In this document: positions 23,048-31,072 of the stretch, piece by piece
How the letters are laid out: every line of letters starts with the position of its first letter
Position numbering within the stretch: position 1 is the stretch's first letter
Assembly: GCA_900544765.1 (NCBI GenBank)
Contig: UQWI01000019.1
Location: forward strand, 1 to 32,330
Origin: an uncultured Eubacteriales bacterium
GTDB taxonomy: Bacteria > Bacillota > Clostridia > Oscillospirales > Oscillospiraceae
Direction: 5' to 3'
Length of the DNA stretch: 32,330 nucleotides
Translations under genes and position numbers: made by a program
The notes under the pieces: generated by a model
What the model was told of the DNA's origin: nothing
Seen by the model: the letters and a program-made list of their open reading frames with translations, nothing else
Database searches by the model: none

Positions 23048-24286
23048 TTACTTGCTATTTTCCAACCTGCCGAATATTTTCTTTGAATAAAGAGAAATCA
23101 AAAATGCAGCTATCGCAGCCCCAATTAAAACCACCCATGTATGCGCCGCAAAAATGTCAAACAGAACACCGTAAATCGCCTGTCCAATCGGTTGCCCACA
23201 CATCGCAATAGAAATCAGCGCTGCCATGATCTTACCGACTAATTGAGGCGGGGTATGCGTCTGTACCAGTGTGTAAATCTGAACCATAAAGAGCGTAGAG
23301 GCACCCATAGCGGTGAAGCTCATTAAAGTGATTGCCCAATACGATACGATGGCGGGCATGTTCAGGAAAAGGGAAATCCCCATAACCGCCACGGCAACAG
23401 AGCAAGCCAAAAGCAGCACATACGAATTTTGAATCTTCAGTTTTTCCGATACGATTGCGGTTAAAACTCCGCCGCACAGACCGCCCAACGCCAGCGCCCC
23501 CTGTGTGAAGCCGTACATGGTATCAGACATCCCTAACACCTGTGTAATGAGAATGGGCGTTCCGACAATCATCACCGCGCTTAAAACCAAATTGAAGATG
23601 GATACCAGAAAGACCGCTGAAAAGAAAATGGGCTTTTCTGTCTTTACAAACTGATAGCTTTCTTTCAAGTCCATTCCGACTACCTGAAACACGCCGACTT
23701 CACGCGGGCGTTTTTCATGCGGGATGCGGATAAAGAATTCCATGATGGCGGAGAAAGTAAAGCACGCCGCACTCAAAAGCAAAATCGGATAAATGCCCCA
23801 AAGGGTGAACATCACACCGCCAATCACCGGCCCCAACAGACCGGAAAGGGTATTGACCTGATTGATTACCGCATTTCCGGCCATCAGTTTCTCTTTCGCC
23901 ACCAGAAGTGGAACGCTTGCCTGTACTGCCGGCTGGTATGTGCCGGAAATACCATAAAGCAGCATCAAGACAATGATAAAAAGCGGAACTGTGGGGATCT
24001 TCCCCAGCGAAAAGTAAAACAGCATGATGATGGCTGCCGTAGAGAAGTCCAGCCCTACCATAATGTTGCGCTTGTTCACACGGTCAGCCAGCACGCCGCC
24101 AACCATCGAAAGAATAACCATCGGAGCAAAGGAGCAGGCGGTCACAACACCAAATAGCGTTGAAGAACCTGTTTCCCTCAATAGATACAGCGGTAAGGCA
24201 AATCGCAAGATGGCATTGCCGAAAAGGGAAATGATCTGGCCGATCACAACGAGAGTGAAATCCCGCCTGAAAAGTTTTGTTTGCAT
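23048..24286 (-). CDS. MFS efflux transporter
   Basis: A 412-residue major facilitator with about 12 membrane segments. The N-terminal half carries the loop motif between segments 2 and 3 (GGVLADRVNKRN), a form of the MFS motif A, and GLLGPVIGGV near segment 5 resembles the antiporter motif C. It most resembles the macrolide/drug exporter group of Firmicutes and would expel a small toxic compound by proton antiport. The ATG at 24286 has GGAGG six bases upstream; the in-frame ATG at 24298 overlaps that site. It is downstream of a TetR gene on the same strand, with a perfect operator just before it, so export is likely induced by the substrate. Its DNA is AT-richer than the flanks. Confidence 0.92.
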   Translation of the reverse strand: MQTKLFRRDFTLVVIGQIISLFGNAILRFALPLYLLRETGSSTLFGVVTACSFAPMVILSMVGGVLADRVNKRNIMVGLDFSTAAIIMLFYFSLGKIPTVPLFIIVLMLLYGISGTYQPAVQASVPLLVAKEKLMAGNAVINQVNTLSGLLGPVIGGVMFTLWGIYPILLLSAACFTFSAIMEFFIRIPHEKRPREVGVFQVVGMDLKESYQFVKTEKPIFFSAVFLVSIFNLVLSAVMIVGTPILITQVLGMSDTMYGFTQGALALGGLCGGVLTAIVSEKLKIQNSYVLLLACSVAVAVMGISLFLNMPAIVSYWAITLMSFTAMGASTLFMVQIYTLVQTHTPPQLVGKIMAALISIAMCGQPIGQAIYGVLFDIFAAHTWVVLIGAAIAAFLISLYSKKIFGRLENSK

Positions 24287-24310
24287 AAATACCTCCATTA
24301 TCTCACTATT

Positions 24311-24327
24311 AAACCGACCGTCGGTTT
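24311..24327. promoter_or_regulatory. TetR operator upstream of the MFS gene
   Basis: A perfect 17-bp palindrome, AAACCGACCGTCGGTTT, 25 bases before the MFS start codon. Its half-site AAACC also occurs in the operator before the TetR gene at 25042-25058. It fits a TetR-type repressor site controlling efflux separately from tetR. Confidence 0.8.
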
Positions 24328-24347
24328 GATATATGTCTAAAATAAAC

Positions 24348-24363
24348 TGCTCATTGAGAGCAG
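24348..24363 (-). terminator. Weak hairpin between tetR and the MFS gene
   Basis: CTGCTC (24348-24353) and GAGCAG (24358-24363) form a short stem; on the minus strand it is followed by TTTATTTT. It could reduce readthrough from tetR, leaving the MFS gene to its own operator-controlled promoter. Confidence 0.45.
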
Positions 24364-24377
24364 CTCATTTTAGGGAG

Positions 24378-25028
24378 TCAGGCCGTGTGCTGGGACTTGC
24401 AGTAGCTGATATAGCCGTCTATCATTTCGTCGTCCAAAAGCTGGTTGATACCAACGCCTTGTAACAGGTCGTTGAATGTTTCGCAGCGATTACGCATCCC
24501 TGCTTCATCCGTCATACTAACCAGCGGATTGAGCCATACATTGGATAAGACCATGATGGCCTCTGCCAGCTCATGGGGATTTGTCGCCTGAATGGAACCA
24601 TCGTCAATCCCCTGCTGCAAGATCGGCTGGATGAACTTTGGAGCAACAATCTGATAGAGCTGGGCAATTTGCACCGCCAAAAAGCGCGGATTATCCAATA
24701 GGCAGGGCGTAACGGTCAGCATTAGGCTCTGGTTAGAGTTAAACAAAGCGGCCTTAAAGATCTCCCTCAGCTTTTCCAGCCCGTTCAGGGATTTATCATC
24801 GCGTACTTTTGCCAAAGCGTTTGTGTTTTCTTCCCCTATACGGTGAAAGATCGCTTCAAAAATTTCTTCTTTGGACGAAAAGTGATGGTAAATTGCGCCT
24901 TTTGAAAGATTTGTTTCGTTGATGATGTCCTGCAAAGATGTTGCGTCATATCCTTTTTCAACAAACAGATGGGTGGCAGCATCCAAAATCAGCTTCACGG
25001 TTTCCTCCGGGTATTTGTTTCTTGCCAT
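24378..25028 (-). CDS. TetR-family repressor of the efflux gene
   Basis: A 216-residue TetR regulator. The DNA-binding part is textbook: EETVKLILDAATHLFVEKGY, then TSLQDIINETNLSKGAIYHH and FSSKEEIFEAIF. The C-terminal ligand domain is helical with no assigned ligand. The ATG at 25028 follows GGAGGTG; a longer reading to 25133 would cross its own promoter. It has a consensus-like promoter overlapped downstream by an operator, fitting self-repression, and the same kind of operator precedes the MFS gene. Its DNA shares the lower GC and different codon choice of that gene, so the pair probably moved together. Confidence 0.94.
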   Translation of the reverse strand: MARNKYPEETVKLILDAATHLFVEKGYDATSLQDIINETNLSKGAIYHHFSSKEEIFEAIFHRIGEENTNALAKVRDDKSLNGLEKLREIFKAALFNSNQSLMLTVTPCLLDNPRFLAVQIAQLYQIVAPKFIQPILQQGIDDGSIQATNPHELAEAIMVLSNVWLNPLVSMTDEAGMRNRCETFNDLLQGVGINQLLDDEMIDGYISYCKSQHTA

Positions 25029-25041
25029 CCTGCACCTCCAT

Positions 25042-25091
25042 ACAAACCAACGGTCTGTATAAAGTATAGCAAGGGCCTCCGCCTTTGTCAA
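25042..25091 (-). promoter_or_regulatory. Promoter and operator of the tetR gene
   Basis: On the minus strand TTGACA (25091-25086), 17 bases, TATACT (25068-25063). Downstream, ACAAACCAACGGTCTGT (25042-25058) is a near-perfect palindrome related to the site before the MFS gene. It lies between the -10 and the ribosome site, where a bound repressor would block transcription. Confidence 0.8.
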
Positions 25092-25313
25092 GCGGGTTGT
25101 ATGCTGTTTGCGTCCCTGAAACCTGCCTTTCATATGCCGACAAATCCAGCGGCCGTGCAGGCGGTATATAGAAACGGGCCAGGGACGTCATCGGAGAAAT
25201 ATGCCTGCCGGCGTGGGACGGACTGCGGAGCAGGGGCAGCATGACCTTTCAGCCTCGCCGCCCTTGGGCAATACGCTGACATCATTATTGATGCGTCCCG
25301 ACGGGCCGCTCTT

Positions 25314-26051
25314 TTATTTGCCCGCGCGGGCCGCCATTTTCGACATAAGAGAGCCCAGGCTGAGAGGCGTGAGATAGCACAGCAGCGTTTGCAGCTTCTG
25401 CGCGGCGCTGTGACAGATAATAAAGCGGCGCGAAAACAGCCGCCGTGCGAGTCCTCGTCCCACCACGTCCGGAGTTGACATAAATTCTTTGGGCACCGGC
25501 AGCGGGGAGCTTGAGCGGGTGCGCGTGAGGGGCGGGTGGAGTATGTGGAAGCTGTACTGCGGATACTCCAGGCGCAGGCACTTCGCCAGGGCCTCAATGG
25601 CGCCTTTCGTGGAGGCATAGGCGCTCAGCGAGGGGAAACCTGTCACTCCGACGCCGGAGCTGGTGAAGGCAATGCGTCCGCCCTCGTTCATATGCGGCAG
25701 CGCGGCTCGGGCGAGATGGACGGCGCCGAGAAAGTTTACATAATATACAGACAAATATGTTTCGTCCGTGCTGTCCGCGAAGCTTTAAAAGGGGCAGAGG
25801 CATGCGTTCTGCACCGCGGCGTCTATGCCGCCGAAACTGGAAGCGGTCGCGGCAACCGCGCGCTCGAGCGCCGCGAAGTCGCGCACGTCGGCTTCGATGC
25901 ACAGGCAGGAGCCGGGATGCGTTTCGGCGAGAACGGATGCGCCGTCGAGCGCGATGTCGAGGACTGCAACGCGGTGACCCGCTTCCAGCAGGGCCTTGGC
26001 CATGTGAAAGCCGATGCCTTCGTTTGCCCCTGAAATTACGATGTTTGACAT
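25314..26051 (-). pseudogene. Short-chain dehydrogenase/reductase broken by an in-frame TAA
   Basis: An SDR of about 245 codons, the normal size, with one in-frame TAA at 25787-25785. Before it: NIVISGANEGIG (NAD(P)-binding TGxxxGIG-type motif) and ADVRDFAALERAV, up to AAVQNACLCPF. After it in the same frame: SFADSTDETYLSVYYVNFLG, then IAFTSSGVGVTGFPSLSAYASTKG (catalytic Ser, YxxxK). SDR relatives often have Lys at the stop position, so an AAA-to-TAA change is likely. The ATG at 26051 follows GGGGGAAG. It is downstream of a TetR gene 16 bases away on the same strand. The full protein cannot be made unless the stop is read through; a sequencing error is possible. Confidence 0.85.
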
Positions 26052-26067
26052 GACTTCCCCCTTGTTT

Positions 26068-26664
26068 TCAGAGCCGCGCGGTGAGCGAGGAGAAGAATTT
26101 GCGCACATGCCTGTATGCGTCGGCACGGAAGGCGGCCTTGTCGCCTTCGGAGAGCGTGCCGGTCAGCAGCCAGCGCTGTGCGTAGAGATATATAGGCGCG
26201 TAGAACTGTACGGCGAGATAGCTCGCGTCTGAGCGCCCGGTCAGCGCGGCGAAAACGCGGGTCTGGTAGCTGAGCGGTTCGTCGAAGAGCCAGCGGCGGT
26301 AGAGCGCCCTCGCCGGGCGGTCGGAGAGCTGCTCTATTGTCAGCAGGCGCAGCACCCGGTTGCAGAAGGCGTCGCACAAATAGCTGTCGAAGTATTTTGC
26401 GCAGACGTTCAGGAAGGAGCCGCGCTCGGCCTTCGCGCCGGACGCGAGCGCAGAGTCCAGTTCCTCCATGAGCTCCATGGCGCGGCGCTCGAAGCGGGCG
26501 TACAACTCGTCAATGATGGCCTGCTTGTTTTTAAAGTGGTAGTAGACGGAGCTCTCCTTGATGCCTACCTGCGCGCAGATGTCGCGTATGGACACGGACT
26601 TTGTACCCCCGACAGCGAAGAGCTCCAGCGAGCATGAGATTATTTTTTCCCGGGTGTCTGACAT
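26068..26664 (-). CDS. TetR-family regulator
   Basis: A 198-residue TetR protein. Helix-turn-helix: TREKIISCSLELFAVGGTKS, SIRDICAQVGIKESSVYYHF, then KNKQAIIDELYARF. The C-terminal domain is helical with a rich set of Tyr and Leu residues that could form a hydrophobic pocket (SYLAVQFYAPIYLYAQRW). It is first in an operon with the broken SDR gene and lies behind a promoter nested in a large palindrome, so it very likely represses itself. The ligand is unknown. Confidence 0.94.
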   Translation of the reverse strand: MSDTREKIISCSLELFAVGGTKSVSIRDICAQVGIKESSVYYHFKNKQAIIDELYARFERRAMELMEELDSALASGAKAERGSFLNVCAKYFDSYLCDAFCNRVLRLLTIEQLSDRPARALYRRWLFDEPLSYQTRVFAALTGRSDASYLAVQFYAPIYLYAQRWLLTGTLSEGDKAAFRADAYRHVRKFFSSLTARL

Positions 26665-26675
26665 AAGCTCACCAA

Positions 26676-26723
26676 CCTAACGATTGTTAGGCTAATTATA
26701 CCTAACAATCGTTAGGCAGTCAA
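26676..26723 (-). promoter_or_regulatory. tetR/SDR operon promoter inside a 41-bp palindrome
   Basis: CCTAACGATTGTTAGG (26676-26691) and CCTAACAATCGTTAGG (26701-26716) are each near-palindromic and are exact reverse complements of one another around a 9-base centre. On the minus strand the -10 TATAAT (26700-26695) lies in that centre and the -35 TTGACT (26723-26718) just outside, with a 17-base spacer. Two TetR dimers could bind and clamp the promoter. Confidence 0.88.
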
Positions 26724-26775
26724 GCTTCAACATGAATTTCCGGGGGAATTACCGGATATTTGGCGGTTATGCGGC

Positions 26776-26804
26776 TTGACATACACATATAATAGTGATA
26801 ATAT
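26776..26804 (+). promoter_or_regulatory. Promoter of the thrS T-box leader
   Basis: A perfect -35 TTGACA (26776-26781), a 17-base spacer and TAATAT (26799-26804) as a weaker -10. The leader RNA begins only a few bases later. Confidence 0.65.
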
Positions 26805-26805
26805 A

Positions 26806-27052
26806 GCGCCGATAAAGGCTGAGACGGAGCCGCTTTTTCCAATGAGGCCGCACAGAGAGCCCGCCCGGATGCGCATTTAGCACGCCGAGGCTGCAAGGCG
26901 GGCCGGCCGATGGAGAAAGCCACCTCTCCCGAGCCTGCGCGCAGAAACTTGAGTAAGCGCGCACGTCAAGCCGCGTTAAGGCACTTGAGTTAAACTCAGG
27001 GTGGAACCGTGTGAGAAATCGCACCCCTGGCAATGCGTCAGGGGCGCTTTTC
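26806..27052 (+). ncRNA. T-box riboswitch (threonine type) controlling thrS
   Basis: An RNA leader that senses uncharged tRNA. Stem I begins near GATAAAGGCTGAGACGG (26811) and contains AGAGAGCCCG and GGCTGCAAGGC. A likely specifier ACC (Thr) is at 26922-26924, in the segment AAAGCCACCTCTCCCGAGC. The conserved T-box AGGGTGGAACCGTG is at 26998-27011. A terminator follows: GCACCCCTG (27021-27029) with CAGGGGCGC (27039-27047) and TTTT. Uncharged tRNA-Thr would stabilise the antiterminator and turn on the gene 82 bases downstream. The specifier call is by alignment from memory. Confidence 0.9.
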
Positions 27053-27133
27053 ATTTTAAGCGCAATCGCTGCGGGGACGGGCACGGCGTCCGCCTTTGCA
27101 GCGGCTGCGGCAGGCATTTTGGAGGTAATTTTA

Positions 27134-28903
27134 ATGGACGAGAAGAAAAGCCTTTACACGTTTGAAAACAAAGAGTACAGGGATACCTACCGTCACAGCA
27201 CCAGCCACGTCCTCGCCCAGGCGGTGAAGCGCCTGTACCCCGAGGCCAAGCTGGCCATCGGCCCGGCTATAGACGACGGCTTCTACTACGATATCGACTC
27301 CGACGTCACCTTCACCCCCGAGGTCCTCGAGAAGCTCGAGGCAGAGATGCGCAAGATATGCAAGGAGAAGCTGGCCATAGAGCGCTTCGAGCTGCCCCGC
27401 GAAGAGGCCATAAAGCTCATGGAGGAGAAGGACGAGCCCTACAAGGTCGAGCTCATCCGGGATCTGCCCGAAGATGCGACCATAAGCTTCTACAAGCAGG
27501 GCGAGTTCACCGATTTGTGCGCCGGCCCGCACCTGGACAGCACCGGGCGCATCAAGGGCAACGCCATAAAGCTTATGAACTGCACCGGCGCATACTGGCG
27601 CGGCGACAGCAAGAACAAGATGCTCCAGCGAATTTACGGCACCTGTTTTATGAAAAAGGAGGAACTTGACGCCTATCTCGCTCGTCTAGAAGAGGCGAAG
27701 AAGCGCGACCACCGCAAGCTGGGCCGCGAGCTCGGCCTGTTCATGCTGGCCGACGAGGGCCCCGGCTTCCCCTTCTTCCTGCCCAACGGCATGGTGCTCA
27801 AGAACACGCTGCTCGACTACTGGCGCGAGGTACACAAGCGCTACGGCTATGTGGAGATTTCCACGCCTATAATCCTCAACCAGGAGCTCTGGCACCGCAG
27901 CGGCCACTGGGACCACTACAAGGACAACATGTACACCACGGTCATAGACGGCGAGGACTACGCGGTCAAGCCCATGAACTGCCCCGGCGGCATGCTGGTG
28001 TACAAGAACGAGCCGCACTCCTACCGCGACCTGCCTATGCGCATGGCGGAGCTGGGCATAGTCCACCGCCACGAGCTCTCCGGCGCCCTGCACGGGCTCT
28101 TCCGCGTCAGGTGCTTCACCCAGGACGACGCTCACATCTTTATGACCCCCGAGCAGATGAAGGACGAGATAAAGGGCGTCGTGCGTATTTTCGACGAGAT
28201 TTACTCCACCTTCGCTCTGACGTACAAGATAGAGCTCTCCACCATGCCCGAGGACCACATGGGCGACGAGGAGACCTGGCGCAGCGCCGAGGCGACGCTC
28301 AAGTCCGCTATTGAAGAGCTGGGCAAGTCCTACGAGATAAACGAGGGCGACGGCGCTTTCTACGGCCCGAAGCTGGACTTCCACCTCTCCGACTCCCTCG
28401 GACGCACCTGGCAGTGCGGCACCATCCAGCTCGACTACCAGATGCCGGAGCGCTTCGAGCTGGAGTACGTCGGCGAGGACGGCCTCAAGCACAGGCCGAT
28501 AATGATTCACCGCGCGCTGCTGGGCAGCATAGAGCGCTTTATCGGCGTCATCACCGAGCACTTTGCCGGAGCTTTCCCGACCTGGCTGGCCCCCGTGCAG
28601 GTGAAGGTCATGCCCATCACCGACCGCAGCCGCGAGTGGTCCGAGAAGGTGGCCGAGGAGCTCAACAAGCACGGTGTGCGCGTGGAGTGCGACTTCCGCA
28701 ACGAGAAGATAGGCTACAAGATTCGCGAGGCGCAGAGCAAGAAGATCCCCTATATGCTTGTGATAGGGGACAAAGAGAGCGAGAACGGCACGGTTTCCGT
28801 CCGCACCCGCTCCGGCGGCGACAGGGGCGCGATGGCCCTCGACAAGTTCGTCGCAGATATCTGCGAGGAGATCCGCACCCGCAGTCTCGACCTCGCTGAG
28901 TAA
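27134..28903 (+). CDS. thrS: Threonyl-tRNA synthetase lacking the TGS domain
   Basis: A 589-residue class II synthetase that attaches threonine to tRNA-Thr in the cytoplasm. The ATG at 27134 has GGAGG eight bases upstream and follows the T-box leader. It begins almost at the editing domain (YRHSTSHVLAQAV with H21 and H25), so the N-terminal TGS domain of about 60 residues found in most ThrRS is missing, as in some Clostridia. The catalytic core has NCPGGM (zinc-binding Cys), motif 2 HRHELSGALHGLFRVRCFTQ and motif 3 HRALLGSIERFIGV. The C-terminal anticodon-binding domain starts near VQVKVMPITDRS. Expression should rise when threonine is short. Confidence 0.98.
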   Translation: MDEKKSLYTFENKEYRDTYRHSTSHVLAQAVKRLYPEAKLAIGPAIDDGFYYDIDSDVTFTPEVLEKLEAEMRKICKEKLAIERFELPREEAIKLMEEKDEPYKVELIRDLPEDATISFYKQGEFTDLCAGPHLDSTGRIKGNAIKLMNCTGAYWRGDSKNKMLQRIYGTCFMKKEELDAYLARLEEAKKRDHRKLGRELGLFMLADEGPGFPFFLPNGMVLKNTLLDYWREVHKRYGYVEISTPIILNQELWHRSGHWDHYKDNMYTTVIDGEDYAVKPMNCPGGMLVYKNEPHSYRDLPMRMAELGIVHRHELSGALHGLFRVRCFTQDDAHIFMTPEQMKDEIKGVVRIFDEIYSTFALTYKIELSTMPEDHMGDEETWRSAEATLKSAIEELGKSYEINEGDGAFYGPKLDFHLSDSLGRTWQCGTIQLDYQMPERFELEYVGEDGLKHRPIMIHRALLGSIERFIGVITEHFAGAFPTWLAPVQVKVMPITDRSREWSEKVAEELNKHGVRVECDFRNEKIGYKIREAQSKKIPYMLVIGDKESENGTVSVRTRSGGDRGAMALDKFVADICEEIRTRSLDLAE

Positions 28904-28921
28904 TTCAAAGGAGGACATTTG

Positions 28922-29521
28922 ATGAAGAAAATCCTGGCGCTGGTATTGGCCCTCTGCATGGTGTTCGTCCTTGCCGCCTGCGGCTCCGATGACGGGAACG
29001 ACACCGTAAACGACGGCTCCACCCCGTCCGATTTGATGCCCGTAGTCAGCCCGACACCCACTCCCGTGCCGGAGGACATCACCAGCCTCACCATTGGCGG
29101 GCTGCACATAATCCGCGACGGCCAGATTACCGGCCTCGGCTACAGGGGCTGCACATATGAGGACGGCACCCTGACCATAGATTCCGTCGCTCTTACCAAC
29201 GACAAGGCCGATGAGCCCATCATCAGCTTTGAGGGCGGCGACCTCGAGATAATTGTAGTCGGCGACTGCAGCATGACCTCCACCGGCGGCGCGAGCATAA
29301 TCAGCGGCGGCGACAGCAACCTCACTATCAGCGGTGACGGCACCCTGACCATGTCCGCCACCGGCGCGGCCGCCATCGACTTGAGCGGCAGCCTGTCTGT
29401 CGAGTGCGCCCTGAACGCCACCGGCGAACCCGCCTGCTCTTCTGAAAACGTCAGCGCCGGCGACGGCTACACCGTCGCTGCCAACGACGGAACCACCCTG
29501 ACCGTCAGCGCGGCTGCCTGA
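28922..29521 (+). CDS. Lipoprotein with beta-helix-like repeats
   Basis: A 199-residue lipoprotein. The signal peptide MKKILALVLALCMVFVLAAC ends in an LAAC lipobox with C20 as the lipid-bearing residue, so it is anchored outside the cytoplasmic membrane. A short Asp/Pro linker leads to a repetitive Gly/Thr/Ser/Asp domain (LTISGDGTLTMSATGAAAID and similar units), as in carbohydrate-binding or beta-helical surface proteins. The ATG at 28922 has AAAGGAGG seven bases upstream; a TTG just before is unlikely. It follows thrS by 18 bases and may be partly co-transcribed with it. Function unknown. Confidence 0.8.
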   Translation: MKKILALVLALCMVFVLAACGSDDGNDTVNDGSTPSDLMPVVSPTPTPVPEDITSLTIGGLHIIRDGQITGLGYRGCTYEDGTLTIDSVALTNDKADEPIISFEGGDLEIIVVGDCSMTSTGGASIISGGDSNLTISGDGTLTMSATGAAAIDLSGSLSVECALNATGEPACSSENVSAGDGYTVAANDGTTLTVSAAA

Positions 29522-29548
29522 GCAAAAATTTACAAGTATATCGGGACA

Positions 29549-29585
29549 CGCCCCCTCGTATGCTAAGTGCGAGGGGGCGATTTCT
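29549..29585 (+). terminator. Terminator after the lipoprotein, with embedded ribosome site
   Basis: A 10-bp perfect stem, CGCCCCCTCG at 29549-29558 and CGAGGGGGCG at 29570-29579, then ATTTCT. The 3' arm supplies GAGGGGG, the only ribosome-site-like sequence before the next gene. Confidence 0.8.
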
Positions 29586-30260
29586 ATTATTTCAACCAAG
29601 CGAAAGCTCATACTTGCCATAGCGCTGCTGTTTGCGCTCAACATAGCCGCCATAGCCCTTATCCAGGCTGCGCGGGCCGAGACCTATGAACGCGGCGACT
29701 CGGGCTCCACGGTGCGCGAAATTCAGACGCTGCTGAAGGACTGGGGCTACTACGAGGGCAGCGTGGACGGCATATACGGCAGCGCCACGGAGGCTGCCGT
29801 GCGCCTGTTCCAGGAGAAAAACGGCCTTACTGTGGACGGCAGGACCGGGCCCGCCACACTGGAGGCGCTGGGGCTGCCTGTGAGCGGCTACACGCCCGGA
29901 GAGGACGCCTCGGGAGAGCTGGCGCTCCTGGCGCGGCTCATCTCGGCTGAGGCGCGCGGAGAGCCTTACGCGGGGCAGGTGGCTGTCGGAGCCGTAGTGC
30001 TCAACCGCGTGGAGCACCCGTCGTTTCCAAACACGATAGCTGAGGTCATTTTCCAGCCCGGAGCCTTCAGCTGCATGCTCGATGGACAGTGGGACGAGCC
30101 TGTGGCGGACAGTGCATACCAGGCCGCGCGTGACGCCCTGGCCGGCTCTGACCCGTCGGGCGGCGCAATTTACTATTTTAACCCGGTGACGGCGACAAAC
30201 GCCTGGATTTGGTCGCGCGAGGAAATAGTCACCATAGGCAAGCACCGCTTCTGTGCGTGA
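29586..30260 (+). CDS. sleB: SleB-like spore cortex-lytic hydrolase, apparently with an ATT start
   Basis: About 224 residues. The frame is open upstream of the first usual start (GTG 29712), and that upstream part encodes a clear signal peptide (KRKLILAIALLFALNIAAIA, then AARA) and the beginning of a peptidoglycan-binding domain (YERGDSGSTVREIQTLLKDW). So translation must begin earlier. No ATG, GTG or TTG lies there in frame; ATT at 29586 (or 29589) is the best start, 8-11 bases after GAGGGGG. The C-terminal half is the hydrolase domain with LISAEARGEPYAGQVAVGAV, its first Glu being the likely catalytic residue. SleB-type enzymes degrade spore cortex at germination. Alternatively a frameshift or sequencing error hides an ATG. 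Confidence 0.85.
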   Translation: MISTKRKLILAIALLFALNIAAIALIQAARAETYERGDSGSTVREIQTLLKDWGYYEGSVDGIYGSATEAAVRLFQEKNGLTVDGRTGPATLEALGLPVSGYTPGEDASGELALLARLISAEARGEPYAGQVAVGAVVLNRVEHPSFPNTIAEVIFQPGAFSCMLDGQWDEPVADSAYQAARDALAGSDPSGGAIYYFNPVTATNAWIWSREEIVTIGKHRFCA

Positions 30261-30265
30261 GACGA

Positions 30266-30293
30266 GGGCGGCCCGAAACGGGCCGCCCTTTTG
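30266..30293 (+). terminator. Terminator of sleB
   Basis: An 11-bp perfect stem, AGGGCGGCCCG at 30266-30276 and CGGGCCGCCCT at 30280-30290, loop AAA, then TTT. It lies five bases after the stop codon. Confidence 0.92.
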
Positions 30294-30319
30294 CGGCTTT
30301 GCGCATCTGCTTTAATGTG

Positions 30320-30348
30320 TTGCAAACCGCAACGGCGCGTTATATAAT
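30320..30348 (+). promoter_or_regulatory. Promoter of the zinc-ribbon/FAH gene pair
   Basis: TTGCAA (30320-30325), a 17-base spacer and a perfect -10 TATAAT (30343-30348), about 30 bases before the next start codon. Confidence 0.75.
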
Positions 30349-30378
30349 GTACCCATAACGCGAAAATGAGGGATACAT

Positions 30379-31053
30379 ATGAGCTATTGCACCTCCTGCG
30401 GAGCCTATATGCCGGACTGGGCGGACGAGTGCCCGGCCTGCGGCGCGCCGAAGGCGGATAAAAATAAAAAGACAACGCAGAAGAAGAAAACCACGGGACA
30501 GGCCTCGTCTGCCTCCGCCGGAGCGGCGCAGGAGAAGAGCGGGGAGTACCACTACTCGTACAAAAAGCCGGATAAAAAAGGCGGCGGCGCCTCCGGGGCC
30601 GGGGAGCGGCGGAGCGCCGCGGGTACTGGCGGCGCTTCGGACAGGGGCACGTTCAGATACGAGAGCTCCAGGCGCGCCGACGGCGGGACGTTCACATACG
30701 GAGGCTCTTCACGTAGCCGCGATCACTACGAGCCGAAGGGCAGGAGCGACTACGAGAGCGAGTACCGCAGCGACGCGAAAAAGAACAAATTCCTCGCGGC
30801 GCTCTGCTATTTCGGGCCGATGTTCATACTCTCGTGGCTGCTCAAGCCGAAGAGCTCCTTCGTTCGGTATCACGTCAATCAGGGCCTCGTGTTCTTCCTG
30901 ATGTGCGTGATTATAAACATCTTTGACTTCATACCTTTCGTCGGCGTGCTGAACATATATGCCATCGTCTGCTTTGTGTGCGGACTGAGCAACGCGCTCA
31001 AGGGCAAGCGTAAGCCGCTGCCCGGAATTGGAGAGATAACGCTGATAAAATAG
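30379..31053 (+). CDS. Zinc-ribbon membrane protein
   Basis: A 224-residue protein. An N-terminal zinc ribbon (C4-x2-C7 and C18-x2-C21) is followed by a long, low-complexity polar linker rich in Lys, Ser, Gly and Arg (about 25-135), then two to three membrane segments from about residue 142 (FLAALCYFGPMFILSWLL) with the HVNQGLVFFLM motif typical of DUF4870-like membrane proteins. The ATG at 30379 has GAGG nearby but no strong site. The next gene follows by 19 bases. The architecture (cytoplasmic ribbon on a flexible arm attached to the membrane) is common in Clostridia; its function is not known. Confidence 0.8.
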   Translation: MSYCTSCGAYMPDWADECPACGAPKADKNKKTTQKKKTTGQASSASAGAAQEKSGEYHYSYKKPDKKGGGASGAGERRSAAGTGGASDRGTFRYESSRRADGGTFTYGGSSRSRDHYEPKGRSDYESEYRSDAKKNKFLAALCYFGPMFILSWLLKPKSSFVRYHVNQGLVFFLMCVIINIFDFIPFVGVLNIYAIVCFVCGLSNALKGKRKPLPGIGEITLIK

Positions 31054-31072
31054 AGGACAGGAGGAAAATGCT

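Noticed and set aside
27686..29653. Long minus-strand open frame (655 codons) opposite thrS and the lipoprotein gene
   Set aside because: It is a mirror of the strongly biased codons of thrS; the sense strand encodes a complete ThrRS with all motifs.
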